Assembly (NCBI GenBank): GCA_963710535.1 | Contig: CAVQAW010000007.1 | Span: 453,321 to 517,320, forward strand | Direction of reading: 5' to 3' | DNA from: Pelagihabitans sp963710535 | GTDB lineage: Bacteria; Bacteroidota; Bacteroidia; Flavobacteriales; Flavobacteriaceae | Length of the DNA stretch: 64,000 nucleotides | Part shown: one piece after another, positions 53,601 to 60,817 of the stretch | Layout: each line of letters begins with the position of its first letter | Numbering within the stretch: position 1 is the stretch's first letter | Program-made: the position numbers and the translations under genes | Notes under the pieces: model-generated | The model's database searches: none | What the model saw: only the letters and a program-made list of their open reading frames with translations | What the model was told of the DNA's origin: nothing

Positions 53601-55026
53601 CATCCTCCGAAAAACTGCCATTCCCCAGTCTTTCCGTTTCAGATTCGAGCACAAATTGGTTTACGTTATCATCGAAGTATAAGCTGGAGGTGCCGTTTTC
53701 ATGAAAAGCGAAAATCCTGTTGTCATCAAATTTTGAAACCCGGAAAAAACGGGTTCTAAAATCATAATCGATGCTCTTTTTTACGTACTCAAAAGTCTTG
53801 CCTTTAATTTCGAACATGCCCATATCGCCTGAACCAGTATACAATCTACCCCTAGTTTCAATGAATCGCCCACCCTGTCCGGTAGTTCCTTCCATTCTCA
53901 TGATTTTATTCGTGCCGTCTTCCAAGTAAAAAATACCGTTACCGGTGGTGAAGTAGACCATATTCCCAAAGCGATAGGTATCCAGAACACTGTTCGTTCC
54001 CAAACCGATATCTGTATCTATATAGGTAAACGGAGAATTAAGATCAACGGATGAAATACCATTGAATATGGCCATCCAAAGCACTCCTCTGGAATCTACA
54101 TAAGTATAATCAACGGTACCATCCTGCAGCCCATTGGCAACATTATAGCTCTGCAAAAGTTTGCCATCATGGCTCATTAAATAAGCGCCGTTGCTGAAGG
54201 TATTGAGCACGAACCGCCCGTCGGGCAAGGCTACCCCGGGCAGATACAGCGATCCTTTGACCAATGCGTCCAATTCGGTTTTAAAGGGCGTAAACGACAC
54301 CCCGTCATACAAATAAAAACCATCGTTTCGGGTACCGACCAACATGGTTTTTTCATTATAGGGCAACATAACATAGATGCGTTCACTGGCGAATTGTTCA
54401 CCACCCGGGACCACTTTGAACTCCCTTCCTTCCATTACACAAAGACCTCGGCCCCAAATTCGGACGTAGTATTTCCCGTGAACGATTTTGCCAACGTGGA
54501 AACCTTCCTCTGAAACGACGACTTCCATATTGGTGCCATCCCATATATACAGTTTATTGTTGGTCCTGTATATGAGGTCGTCCTTATAGTAATCGACTTC
54601 CCATACGGTCGTTACTGCCCTATGTTCTTCCGGTATCTTATCCTTTAGTGATACATATTTCAGTTTTCCCGTCGCATCGGGGGCCAAATAACCCAGTTCG
54701 CCTTCGCCACCCACATAGATCGTTCCATTTTTATCTTTAACCAGACTACGACCGCTTACATAGTTGTTCATGGGAATTACCTCCCAATTTACCCCGTCAT
54801 ATTGCAAGACACCCGAGGTATTTGCAAAGTACATGATGCCATCATCACCTTCCAGTGCCCACCAGTTAACCGGTTGGGCACCATAATCCTGATATGAATA
54901 ATTCGTGATCAAAGGCCGCCCGATCTGTTCCTGGCCCAAAACCGAAGCAAGCGGTATGGTGAACAAGATTAGGGCCATAAAGATAAAGCGGGACTTTATT
55001 TGGTGGAAGCGTAGGAAATTTCGCAT
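50644..55026 (-). CDS. Hybrid sensor kinase: propeller, Y_Y_Y, TM, GAF, HisKA/HATPase, two receivers
   Basis: A 1460-residue membrane-spanning hybrid kinase. Order (rough): signal peptide (ending SVLGQ), periplasmic two-component-regulator propeller repeats (30-680), Y_Y_Y domain (690-755), membrane helix (about 760-785), coiled linker, GAF (about 825-985), HisKA with SHELRTP (near 1005), HATPase (GIGIS, GTGLGLP), first receiver (1259-1379, LIILDVMMPE) and a second, degenerate receiver (1380-1460). In the second, the phospho-Asp position reads IIMLNSVYNG and no lysine motif follows, so it is probably not phosphorylatable. A -7 box TATTTTTG lies upstream. The next genes are a receiver and a class III cyclase. 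Confidence 0.93.
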   Translation of the reverse strand: MRNFLRFHQIKSRFIFMALILFTIPLASVLGQEQIGRPLITNYSYQDYGAQPVNWWALEGDDGIMYFANTSGVLQYDGVNWEVIPMNNYVSGRSLVKDKNGTIYVGGEGELGYLAPDATGKLKYVSLKDKIPEEHRAVTTVWEVDYYKDDLIYRTNNKLYIWDGTNMEVVVSEEGFHVGKIVHGKYYVRIWGRGLCVMEGREFKVVPGGEQFASERIYVMLPYNEKTMLVGTRNDGFYLYDGVSFTPFKTELDALVKGSLYLPGVALPDGRFVLNTFSNGAYLMSHDGKLLQSYNVANGLQDGTVDYTYVDSRGVLWMAIFNGISSVDLNSPFTYIDTDIGLGTNSVLDTYRFGNMVYFTTGNGIFYLEDGTNKIMRMEGTTGQGGRFIETRGRLYTGSGDMGMFEIKGKTFEYVKKSIDYDFRTRFFRVSKFDDNRIFAFHENGTSSLYFDDNVNQFVLESETERLGNGSFSEDEDGNIWIGADNDGEVLFLDIQFEGSKMDLATAKVKVYDENNGLPKDLYIAFWDVFGERHFFSSEGKTYAFDEKNDRFVEKKFFYNDLINFESRSSITPELDSENRFWFNVGSGITIATKQEDGTIDLDTDTFKELKNRDLLTARPEKPNADGSRVVWFSGPDGVVRYEGKLKKRNLPNFSVKIRAMSIAGDSVIYGGAIDFPKELKLDFKDNNVSLNYAAPLYIGQRNMEYATWLEGLDKKWSEWTKQTTREYINLPAGTYTFKAKARSLFGDETDVSSVTFSIASPWYQTWWAYALYFLAFMAVVYLSVRARTKILLGQQKILEDKVEARTKEVNQRMGELATLNHVSQALTQKLELNALIQLVGDEMKKLFNSDITYLAILDADNKTINFPYQDGDNMPPMKYGEGLTSKIIKTGQPLLINKDIDIMAEYDRIGVAQTGKQAISYLGVPIPVEDKIIGVLSVQSTQQESRFNEEDKRLLNTIAINVGVALHNAELYEEAKNAKAKAEDANEAKSAFLSTVSHELRTPLTSVLGFAKIIRKRLEEKIFPNVTIDDQKIKRTMKQVSENLDVVVSEGERLTTLINDVLDLAKIEAGKMEWNMKPIFLQDAISRAIASTHSLFEGKGISMKKNIPTDLPLIQADEDKLIQVVINLLSNAVKFTDKGKVTVEAYVDNGQIIVEVQDTGIGISEEDKHKVFERFRQAGDTLTDKPKGTGLGLPICREIIEHHGGIIWMKSEPGVGSTFFFSLPTMGEVTTQQPIQLERILKSLKKQIKHSSLNTAQKTVPTILVVDDDTPIRSLLRQELTEAGYQVKEAANGKAALDMVRLHKPDLIILDVMMPEINGFDVAAVLKNDPATMDIPIIILSIVQDKERGFKIGVDRYLTKPINTEQLFHEVDVLLEQGVSKKKVLVVDEDASAVKTLTSVLSARGYKVMESNAQNLMEMATESQPDIIMLNSVYNGDQNIIKDLKLQKGMENVMFFIYE

Positions 55027-55076
55027 AGTCGTTTTGTGATGGTTGGTTAGGGGGTTTAGACCCCGATTCCAAGTTA

Positions 55077-55084
55077 CAAAAATA
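55077..55084 (-). promoter_or_regulatory. Possible -7 element of the hybrid-sensor operon
   Basis: On the minus strand TATTTTTG matches the -7 consensus TAnnTTTG and is about 50 bases before the ATG at 55026. A TTG lies 24 bases further upstream, slightly long for the -33 spacing. Confidence 0.35.
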
Positions 55085-55313
55085 TTCGGTATGGCCTGCC
55101 GCTAAATACAAGTCGAATGATATGCCGGACCAGCGGTTTTCGTCCTATTCCATAAAACAGATCGATTTGGTCGTTCGCAGGTAACAATGCACTGCCTAGC
55201 GCTTTTACCAGCCATTGATCTCTCCCTTTTTGGAGCGGGTACCGAATTCCAAAGACGATCGGGATACATGCCGTTTTATTCCCTACATTCACTTGTAATT
55301 AAAACAACACACC

Positions 55314-55520
55314 ATGAACAAAATGATCAAAACCGTACTTATGATTGCCGGAATTGCCCTATTGGGTTATGGCATCTATATATTGATTGCCCCGGAGGCC
55401 AAACTCGATATTGGTATCCTTGAGGTAGAGACCCAAGACAACAAGAATGCCTATATCACGATCGGACTTGGCCTTGTGGCCCTGTTGATCGGATTTTTTA
55501 CCGGCAAAAAAACCTCATAG
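55314..55520 (+). CDS. Small two-TM membrane protein, 68 residues
   Basis: A 68-residue protein with two hydrophobic segments (KTVLMIAGIALLGYGIYILI and YITIGLGLVALLIGFF) linked by an acidic turn (VETQDNKNA), ending in basic GKKTS. It has the look of small DUF-type membrane proteins of Flavobacteriia, but no family name is recognised. It is convergent with the S9 peptidase gene. Confidence 0.6.
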   Translation: MNKMIKTVLMIAGIALLGYGIYILIAPEAKLDIGILEVETQDNKNAYITIGLGLVALLIGFFTGKKTS

Positions 55521-55547
55521 AACAAACTTCGAGCAGGCCGACTCATC

Positions 55548-57572
55548 CTAGTTGTCCTTATACTTTTCAAACCAGGCCAGTACCGCAGCTATCTTGGCGA
55601 CCAGGTTGCTGGGCTTGTCGGCGATGCCATGGGATGCACCGGGGATCCGCACCAGGGCGGTCTCCACTTTTTGCAGTTTCAGGGCCGAATAGAATTGCTC
55701 CGATTCAGCAATGGGGGTACGGTAATCCTCTTCCCCGGTCAGGAGCATGGTCGGCGTCGTCACATTGCCGACATAGGAGAGGGGAGAGCGTTTGAGGTAA
55801 TTCTCCGGATCTTCCCAGGGTTTGTTCGGGAACCAGTATTTGTAAAAGAAGCCCGGGTTGTCTGAATACAGCACAAAACTGTACCAGTTGATCACCGGTT
55901 TGGCCACCACGGCCGCTTTGAACCTGTTGGTCTTGCCCACGATCCAGGCAGAGAGTACCCCGCCGCCACTGCCACCGGTCACAAAGAGGTTTTTTTCGTC
56001 GACATAGCCCTTGGCCAAGAGGGCATCAACGCCCGATATCAGGTCTTCATAGTCGTGGTTGGGATAATCGTGGTGGATCAGGTTGCCGAATTCCTGCCCG
56101 TAACTGGTACTGCCCCGCGGATTGGTGTACAGCACCACATAGCCCGCCGCGGCATAGAGCTGTATTTCGGCCGTAAATACCGAGCCATAGCTTTGAAAGG
56201 GCCCTCCATGGATCTCCAGGATCATAGGGTATTTTTTGTTGGGGTCGAAATTAGGGGGCGTCACCACCCAACCCTGTATTTTTCGCTGGTCGAAAGAAGA
56301 TTCCCACCATAGTTCCTGCACTTTGCCCAAATTGCGGAACGAGAAGAGATCGTCGTTCAATCGTGTCAATCTTTTGGCACTGCCCTTCTCATAGGCCCCC
56401 AGGTCGGCGGGATGTTCGGTACCCCCGAGGGTGTAGGCGAACCTGCCCGTGTTCGAGACCGTGAAATCTGCTTGATTATAGGGCCTGCCCAGGGAGAGTC
56501 CGCCTAATTGATCGGTGATCTTGGTCACTTTTCCCCCCAATGTGATGTAACCGATTTTGCCATCTCCCTCATCGTCGTACTGGAAATAGATGCCTTTGCT
56601 ATCGGATGCCCATTGGATGTTCTGCACGTCCCGGTCAAAATCTTTGGATACGACCCTGGCGTTGCTACCATCGACATCCATCACATACAGATGGGTCACC
56701 TGGTAGCCTTGAAAAGTATCGTCAAAGCCCGTATAGGCGATAAGTTTGCCGTCTGGGGACAAGGTGCCCCCATTATCCGGACCAAATCGATTTGTGATGG
56801 CGGTAACACTGCCATCCTGCAGATCGAGCCTATAGACTTCACTGTTGGCGGGCTCGAAATCGGAATTTTCATGCAGATTGGCACTGAAATAGAGTTCTTT
56901 TTGGTCTTTACTCCAGAACGGGGCCCCATGGTCGTTATCGGTAAAAGTGCGCTGCCGTGGGGTGCCCCCGTCCAAGGAAAGCGTAAAGACCTGATCGTTG
57001 CCACTTTTCAGGTATCCGGCACCATCGGCCCTGTAGTTCATTTCATCGATAAAGATCGGTGGGGCATTCCATTTCGCGCCTTCCGGTTTTTCGGGGAGTT
57101 TGATGATCGATTCCTGTTTTTTGGGCACGAACATGGTAAAGGCCAAATGGGCATCGTCGTGTGACCAGGAGACCTGGCCCGGCGCGTTGGGGGTATTGGT
57201 CAGGGCCTGTGTTTCTTTGGTATCCATCCACATCAGGTAGAGTTTCATTTTGTCATCGGCCCCGTTCGATTTATATACGATCTTTTTGCCGTCGTGTGAC
57301 CAGCGTGGCGCATGGTCGTTTTGGTTGCCCGTGGTCAGGGCCCTATGGTTGGATCCGTCGAAATTCACCATCCAAAGGTTCGAGAGGTTCTTGTCGGTCA
57401 TCACGTCCTTAAAATTGCGTACATAGATGATTTTGGAGCCATCAGGGGAAATTTGGGGATCGGAAACATACTCCATACTGTAGATGTCGATCAGTTCCAG
57501 ATTAGTGGCCGCTTGGCCAAAGGATAATGGGGCACATAAAAGGCCCAAATAGAGCAAAAAAAAGTTTTTCAT
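55548..57572 (-). CDS. S9-family (prolyl oligopeptidase-like) peptidase, exported
   Basis: A 674-residue serine peptidase with a signal peptide (MKNFFLLYLGLLCAPLSFGQ). The first two thirds are a TolB/DPP-IV-type beta-propeller (repeats such as VSDPQISPDGSKIIYVRN and HAPRWSHDGKKIVYKSN). The last third is an alpha/beta-hydrolase domain with the nucleophile in TGGSGGG, the aspartate in GEEDYRTP and the histidine in GASHGI. These enzymes trim peptides in the periplasm. The start at 57572 is chosen because the signal peptide begins there. Confidence 0.93.
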   Translation of the reverse strand: MKNFFLLYLGLLCAPLSFGQAATNLELIDIYSMEYVSDPQISPDGSKIIYVRNFKDVMTDKNLSNLWMVNFDGSNHRALTTGNQNDHAPRWSHDGKKIVYKSNGADDKMKLYLMWMDTKETQALTNTPNAPGQVSWSHDDAHLAFTMFVPKKQESIIKLPEKPEGAKWNAPPIFIDEMNYRADGAGYLKSGNDQVFTLSLDGGTPRQRTFTDNDHGAPFWSKDQKELYFSANLHENSDFEPANSEVYRLDLQDGSVTAITNRFGPDNGGTLSPDGKLIAYTGFDDTFQGYQVTHLYVMDVDGSNARVVSKDFDRDVQNIQWASDSKGIYFQYDDEGDGKIGYITLGGKVTKITDQLGGLSLGRPYNQADFTVSNTGRFAYTLGGTEHPADLGAYEKGSAKRLTRLNDDLFSFRNLGKVQELWWESSFDQRKIQGWVVTPPNFDPNKKYPMILEIHGGPFQSYGSVFTAEIQLYAAAGYVVLYTNPRGSTSYGQEFGNLIHHDYPNHDYEDLISGVDALLAKGYVDEKNLFVTGGSGGGVLSAWIVGKTNRFKAAVVAKPVINWYSFVLYSDNPGFFYKYWFPNKPWEDPENYLKRSPLSYVGNVTTPTMLLTGEEDYRTPIAESEQFYSALKLQKVETALVRIPGASHGIADKPSNLVAKIAAVLAWFEKYKDN

Positions 57573-57649
57573 CAGAGACGGATTTTTGTTAACGTATTTA
57601 TGGAATATCTTCCCCCAAGATAGCAATTTTAGGGCCTTAAATGGGTATT

Positions 57650-57805
57650 TTATTCAAAGCTATTGATTTCTTTTGCGGCCCGGTTCCCCGATTCAATGGT
57701 ACCCTGGATCCACCCATGGTAGGCCGAGGCATGTTCTCCGGCAAAATGGAGGCGTCCTTCGGGTTTAACCAACTCGAGGAGGAGGGAGGTGTTCTTATTT
57801 TTCAT
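57650..57805 (-). pseudogene. Remnant of a flavin monoamine oxidase C-terminus
   Basis: A 51-residue piece matches the end of flavin-containing amine oxidases: GRLHFAGEHASAYHGWIQG with the FAD-binding GEH motif, then TIESGNRAAKEI and a normal stop. Full enzymes have about 450 residues. The frame is closed by a stop just upstream, and a DUF6090 gene begins on its 5' side (stop at 57832). So about 90% of the gene is missing, apparently replaced by the DUF6090 pair. The piece is not expected to be active. Confidence 0.8.
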
Positions 57806-57831
57806 ACGGGCTATTGTATCGGAACGCTATG

Positions 57832-58551
57832 TTACCCGCCCTGTAATTCTTGGTCGATATGCGCAAGGATGTCATCGATCAGTAAAATGCCCTGATCTAT
57901 ATATAGCACTGAACCGGCATAATTGTCCCGGTTTAAGATCAGGATTTTCCTTGCCGTATTGGGCGGGTTAAAGAGATTAATATCGTCGGTTTCAAGGTAG
58001 TTTTTAAATTTAAAGTCGACCACATGTTCTTTCATGATGGGAAGCCATTGGAAGCTGAAGGCGTCTTCGATATCCATGACGGCCTTGATGATGTGGTTGG
58101 CCTTGTCATCGTAGTAAGTGCCCAACAAAAAACGCAGTTCCTTGTTCGATATTTGATCCAGCCCTTTTGATTTTATGAGCTCATAGGCGTTGGTCAAAGG
58201 CTGGAAACGATCGAATTGAATGATATCGCCCAACCAGTATTTTAGGCTGTCCCGATCGGTTTCGCTGATTTCCCTTGCCAATATCTTATCGACAGAGGCC
58301 ACGGCCGCAAGACCGTTCTTCCGAAAGCTTTCGAGGTTGCTTTTGTCTTGGATGAGGTTGGTGCGGATCTGAGAGAGCATTTCCCTTTCAAAGGATTTGC
58401 TTTTTCGTTCTTCGTTCCAGTTATTGATCTGGAGGGCCAATAAAATACCGATCATTACCAGCGCGATTTCCCCAAGGGCGTATTTTAGGTATTTCGTCGT
58501 TTTGCCTTTTGTAAGCATGTTTTTACGGAGGTTACGAAAAAGATTTAGCAT
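57832..58551 (-). CDS. DUF6090-family membrane protein (copy E)
   Basis: A 239-residue DUF6090 protein: basic N-terminus (MLNLFRNLRKNMLTKGK), signature helix GEIALVMIGILLALQINNWN (about 25-44), then a helical C-terminal part (EMLSQIRTNLIQDKSNLESF). Its start overlaps the stop of copy F by one base (TGATG), so the two are coupled. It lies right next to a monoamine oxidase remnant. No repeat-like insert. Function unknown. Confidence 0.83.
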   Translation of the reverse strand: MLNLFRNLRKNMLTKGKTTKYLKYALGEIALVMIGILLALQINNWNEERKSKSFEREMLSQIRTNLIQDKSNLESFRKNGLAAVASVDKILAREISETDRDSLKYWLGDIIQFDRFQPLTNAYELIKSKGLDQISNKELRFLLGTYYDDKANHIIKAVMDIEDAFSFQWLPIMKEHVVDFKFKNYLETDDINLFNPPNTARKILILNRDNYAGSVLYIDQGILLIDDILAHIDQELQGG

Positions 58552-59309
58552 CAATTGAGCGAATAGGTTTTTTGGATGAGCGCAATAAGATTTTGAGCGG
58601 TTTCCTGTTTTTCCACACTTACCGCTTCCCCCAAGTTGAGCGCGCCATTGAAGTATTGAAGGCTGTTCATCAGTTGGTTCAAAACAATGGGGTCTTCGGT
58701 GAGCATATCACTTGGCTTTGCTTCTTGCATTTTCCGTTCCCGCAATATTTTCAACAGTATTTCGGCATCGAAGATTTTGCCCAAGGTTTCGACATAGTCC
58801 GATGCCCAAAGCATGCCGGCCTCATTGTAGCCGTCAAATTCCTTTAGGGAATTGTAATAGTTGGAAATCCCGTCAGCCACACGTTTATGTTCGACCAGAC
58901 GCAAATGCCCGGAACTTTTCATCTGTTCGTAGGTGCGTTCCACCGGATGGATGATCATCCACTTAATAGTCACCATTCTGGTCCGATAGGAAAGTTCGCT
59001 GACATGTTCTTTGCGGTTCCCAGCTTTTAAACCCGACACTATTGAATCTACCAAGTTGTAGATCTCATCGTTGCGTTTTTGAAAATTCCTATAGATTACA
59101 AGGTCATCACGTAAATCTTCCAGCATATTCTGCATGTATTGCTTTTCTATCTTCCGCTCGTTCTGCTGTTCGTTCCAGTTATTGATCTGCAGGGCGATCA
59201 AAATGCCGATGACCACAAGGATGATTTCGCCAATGGCATATTTGAGGTATTTTCCCGTATTTCCCGAGAGAAGCAGGTTTTTGCGGGTCTTTCGAAGAAA
59301 GCTTATCAT
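58551..59309 (-). CDS. DUF6090-family membrane protein (copy F)
   Basis: A 252-residue DUF6090 protein with MISFLRKTRKNLLLSGNTGKY, signature helix GEIILVVIGILIALQINNWN and a long helical extracytoplasmic segment (KQYMQNMLEDLRDDLVIYRNF). It is the first of a coupled pair with copy E and starts 37 bp after the stop of a receiver-cyclase gene on the same strand. Co-transcription with that module is likely, but a functional link is inference. Confidence 0.84.
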   Translation of the reverse strand: MISFLRKTRKNLLLSGNTGKYLKYAIGEIILVVIGILIALQINNWNEQQNERKIEKQYMQNMLEDLRDDLVIYRNFQKRNDEIYNLVDSIVSGLKAGNRKEHVSELSYRTRMVTIKWMIIHPVERTYEQMKSSGHLRLVEHKRVADGISNYYNSLKEFDGYNEAGMLWASDYVETLGKIFDAEILLKILRERKMQEAKPSDMLTEDPIVLNQLMNSLQYFNGALNLGEAVSVEKQETAQNLIALIQKTYSLN

Positions 59310-59346
59310 AAAACCTTTTATTTAAAATCCTTTCAAGTCCCGTTTT

Positions 59347-60387
59347 TTACTCCAACACCTCATACACAGTAAGGGTCTGTGCCTTGTTCTTCATGGCGAT
59401 GTCGCCGATTTTTTTGCACTGAAAGGCTTCCTTTACCTTTTCGTAACAGTGTTGGGAAATTAGGATCTGGTTGGGCTGGGCGGCGTCTTGCAGCCGTGAG
59501 GCCGTATTTACGGTATCGCCGATCACGGTATAATCCAAGCGTTTTAAACTGGCAGACCCGATATTTCCAGAGATCATTTCCCCGCTTTTGATGCCGATCG
59601 ATACCTTGGGCTTAAAGCCGGATATGCCCTTTGGTTCGGGCAGCATACCGATCTTTTGCCGTACCGCCAGGGCCGCATCGATGGCCCGGTCGAGATGGTA
59701 TTCCCCCCGGAACACCGCCATGATGGCATCACCGATAAACTTGTCGACATGCCCTTCTTGGGTGATGATCTCTTTTACCATCACATCGAAATAGGTATTG
59801 AGCATACTCACCACCTGATCGGCAGGGGTGGTTTCACTGATGGCGGTAAATCCGCAGACATCGATGAACATCACTGTGGCTTCCAAATTCTCATTGGCCA
59901 TGATGGTCGACTCATATTCATGCCCCCCCATGAAGTTGAGCACATTTTCGTCGACGTACATCTTGAGGATGTTGTTCTCTTTGATTGCCTGAAGGGTCTC
60001 TTTCAGCTGTTTTGCATGTTTAAGGGTCTTTTCGACCGTAATGGTCAGGTCTTCGAAGTCGATGGGCTTGGTAATAAAATCGAAAGCGCCGCGGTTCATC
60101 GCGGTTCTGATGTTCTGCATATCGCCATAGGCCGAGACGATCACCGATTTCAACAACGGGTTCAGTTCACTGAGTTTGGTGAGTAAGGTGAGGCCGTCCA
60201 TTTCGGGCATGTTGATATCGCTCAGCACCAGATCCATATCCGGATCAGTGAGCAGCTTTTCAAGTGCATCCTTTCCATTGATCGCAAATACAAATTCATA
60301 CTCGTTCTGTCGAATCTGTTTGCGAAATTTCTGTTTGATGAGGACCTCCAAATCGGTCTCATCGTCGACTACAAGTATTTTGGCCAT
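59347..60387 (-). CDS. Receiver domain fused to class III nucleotide cyclase
   Basis: A 346-residue two-domain protein. The receiver (about 1-125) has VDDET, phospho-Asp in LVLSDINMPEMD and the FITKPIDFED lysine. A coiled linker (about 125-160) leads to a class III cyclase domain (about 165-345) with metal aspartates in VMFIDVCGFTAISE and KFIGDAIMAVF and the transition-state motif GDTVNTASRLQ. Phosphorylation of the receiver would control cyclic-nucleotide synthesis. The start overlaps the stop of the upstream stand-alone receiver by one base. It belongs to the second sensor-receiver-cyclase module. Confidence 0.93.
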   Translation of the reverse strand: MAKILVVDDETDLEVLIKQKFRKQIRQNEYEFVFAINGKDALEKLLTDPDMDLVLSDINMPEMDGLTLLTKLSELNPLLKSVIVSAYGDMQNIRTAMNRGAFDFITKPIDFEDLTITVEKTLKHAKQLKETLQAIKENNILKMYVDENVLNFMGGHEYESTIMANENLEATVMFIDVCGFTAISETTPADQVVSMLNTYFDVMVKEIITQEGHVDKFIGDAIMAVFRGEYHLDRAIDAALAVRQKIGMLPEPKGISGFKPKVSIGIKSGEMISGNIGSASLKRLDYTVIGDTVNTASRLQDAAQPNQILISQHCYEKVKEAFQCKKIGDIAMKNKAQTLTVYEVLE

Positions 60388-60761
60388 CAGGTGAGTGTTA
60401 TGAGTTTATCTTTTAAAAGGGTGAAATCCAAGGGCTTGGTCAAAAAATCATCAGCCCCCAGTTTTGCGGCCGTGTCGCGATTGTCTTGATCGCCATAGGC
60501 CGTGATCATCATGACCATCGGGGGCGGCTTGTCATAATCTTTACGAATGGTCTCCAGGAGTTCCAGGCCGCTCATGCCGGGCATGTTGATGTCAGACAAG
60601 ATCAATACGGCCTTGTGCTCCATATCACGCAGTGTATGCAATGCCTCTTCCCCGGAAAATGCGAATACGAATTGGAGTGACCCGTTCTTGATTTCTTTTC
60701 TAAAACGTTGTTGAAACAGCAATTGCACATCACGTTCGTCGTCGACCACCAAAATTTTCAT
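60387..60761 (-). CDS. Stand-alone CheY-like response regulator (second module)
   Basis: A 124-residue single receiver with VDDERD, phospho-Asp in LILSDINMPGMSG (near residue 55) and lysine motif FLTKPLDF. It lies between the terminal sensor kinase and the receiver-cyclase gene, with a one-base overlap (TGATG) to the latter. Sequence is closer to the receiver of its neighbour (INMP) than to the one at 50236 (VMMP). It probably relays the signal from the kinase to the cyclase, or competes for it. This is inference from position. Confidence 0.9.
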   Translation of the reverse strand: MKILVVDDERDVQLLFQQRFRKEIKNGSLQFVFAFSGEEALHTLRDMEHKAVLILSDINMPGMSGLELLETIRKDYDKPPPMVMMITAYGDQDNRDTAAKLGADDFLTKPLDFTLLKDKLITLT

Positions 60762-60817
60762 AGGAAGTTGGTATTAGTGTTATTAATATATTTCATTTTA
60801 ATATCAAAGGTCATTGT

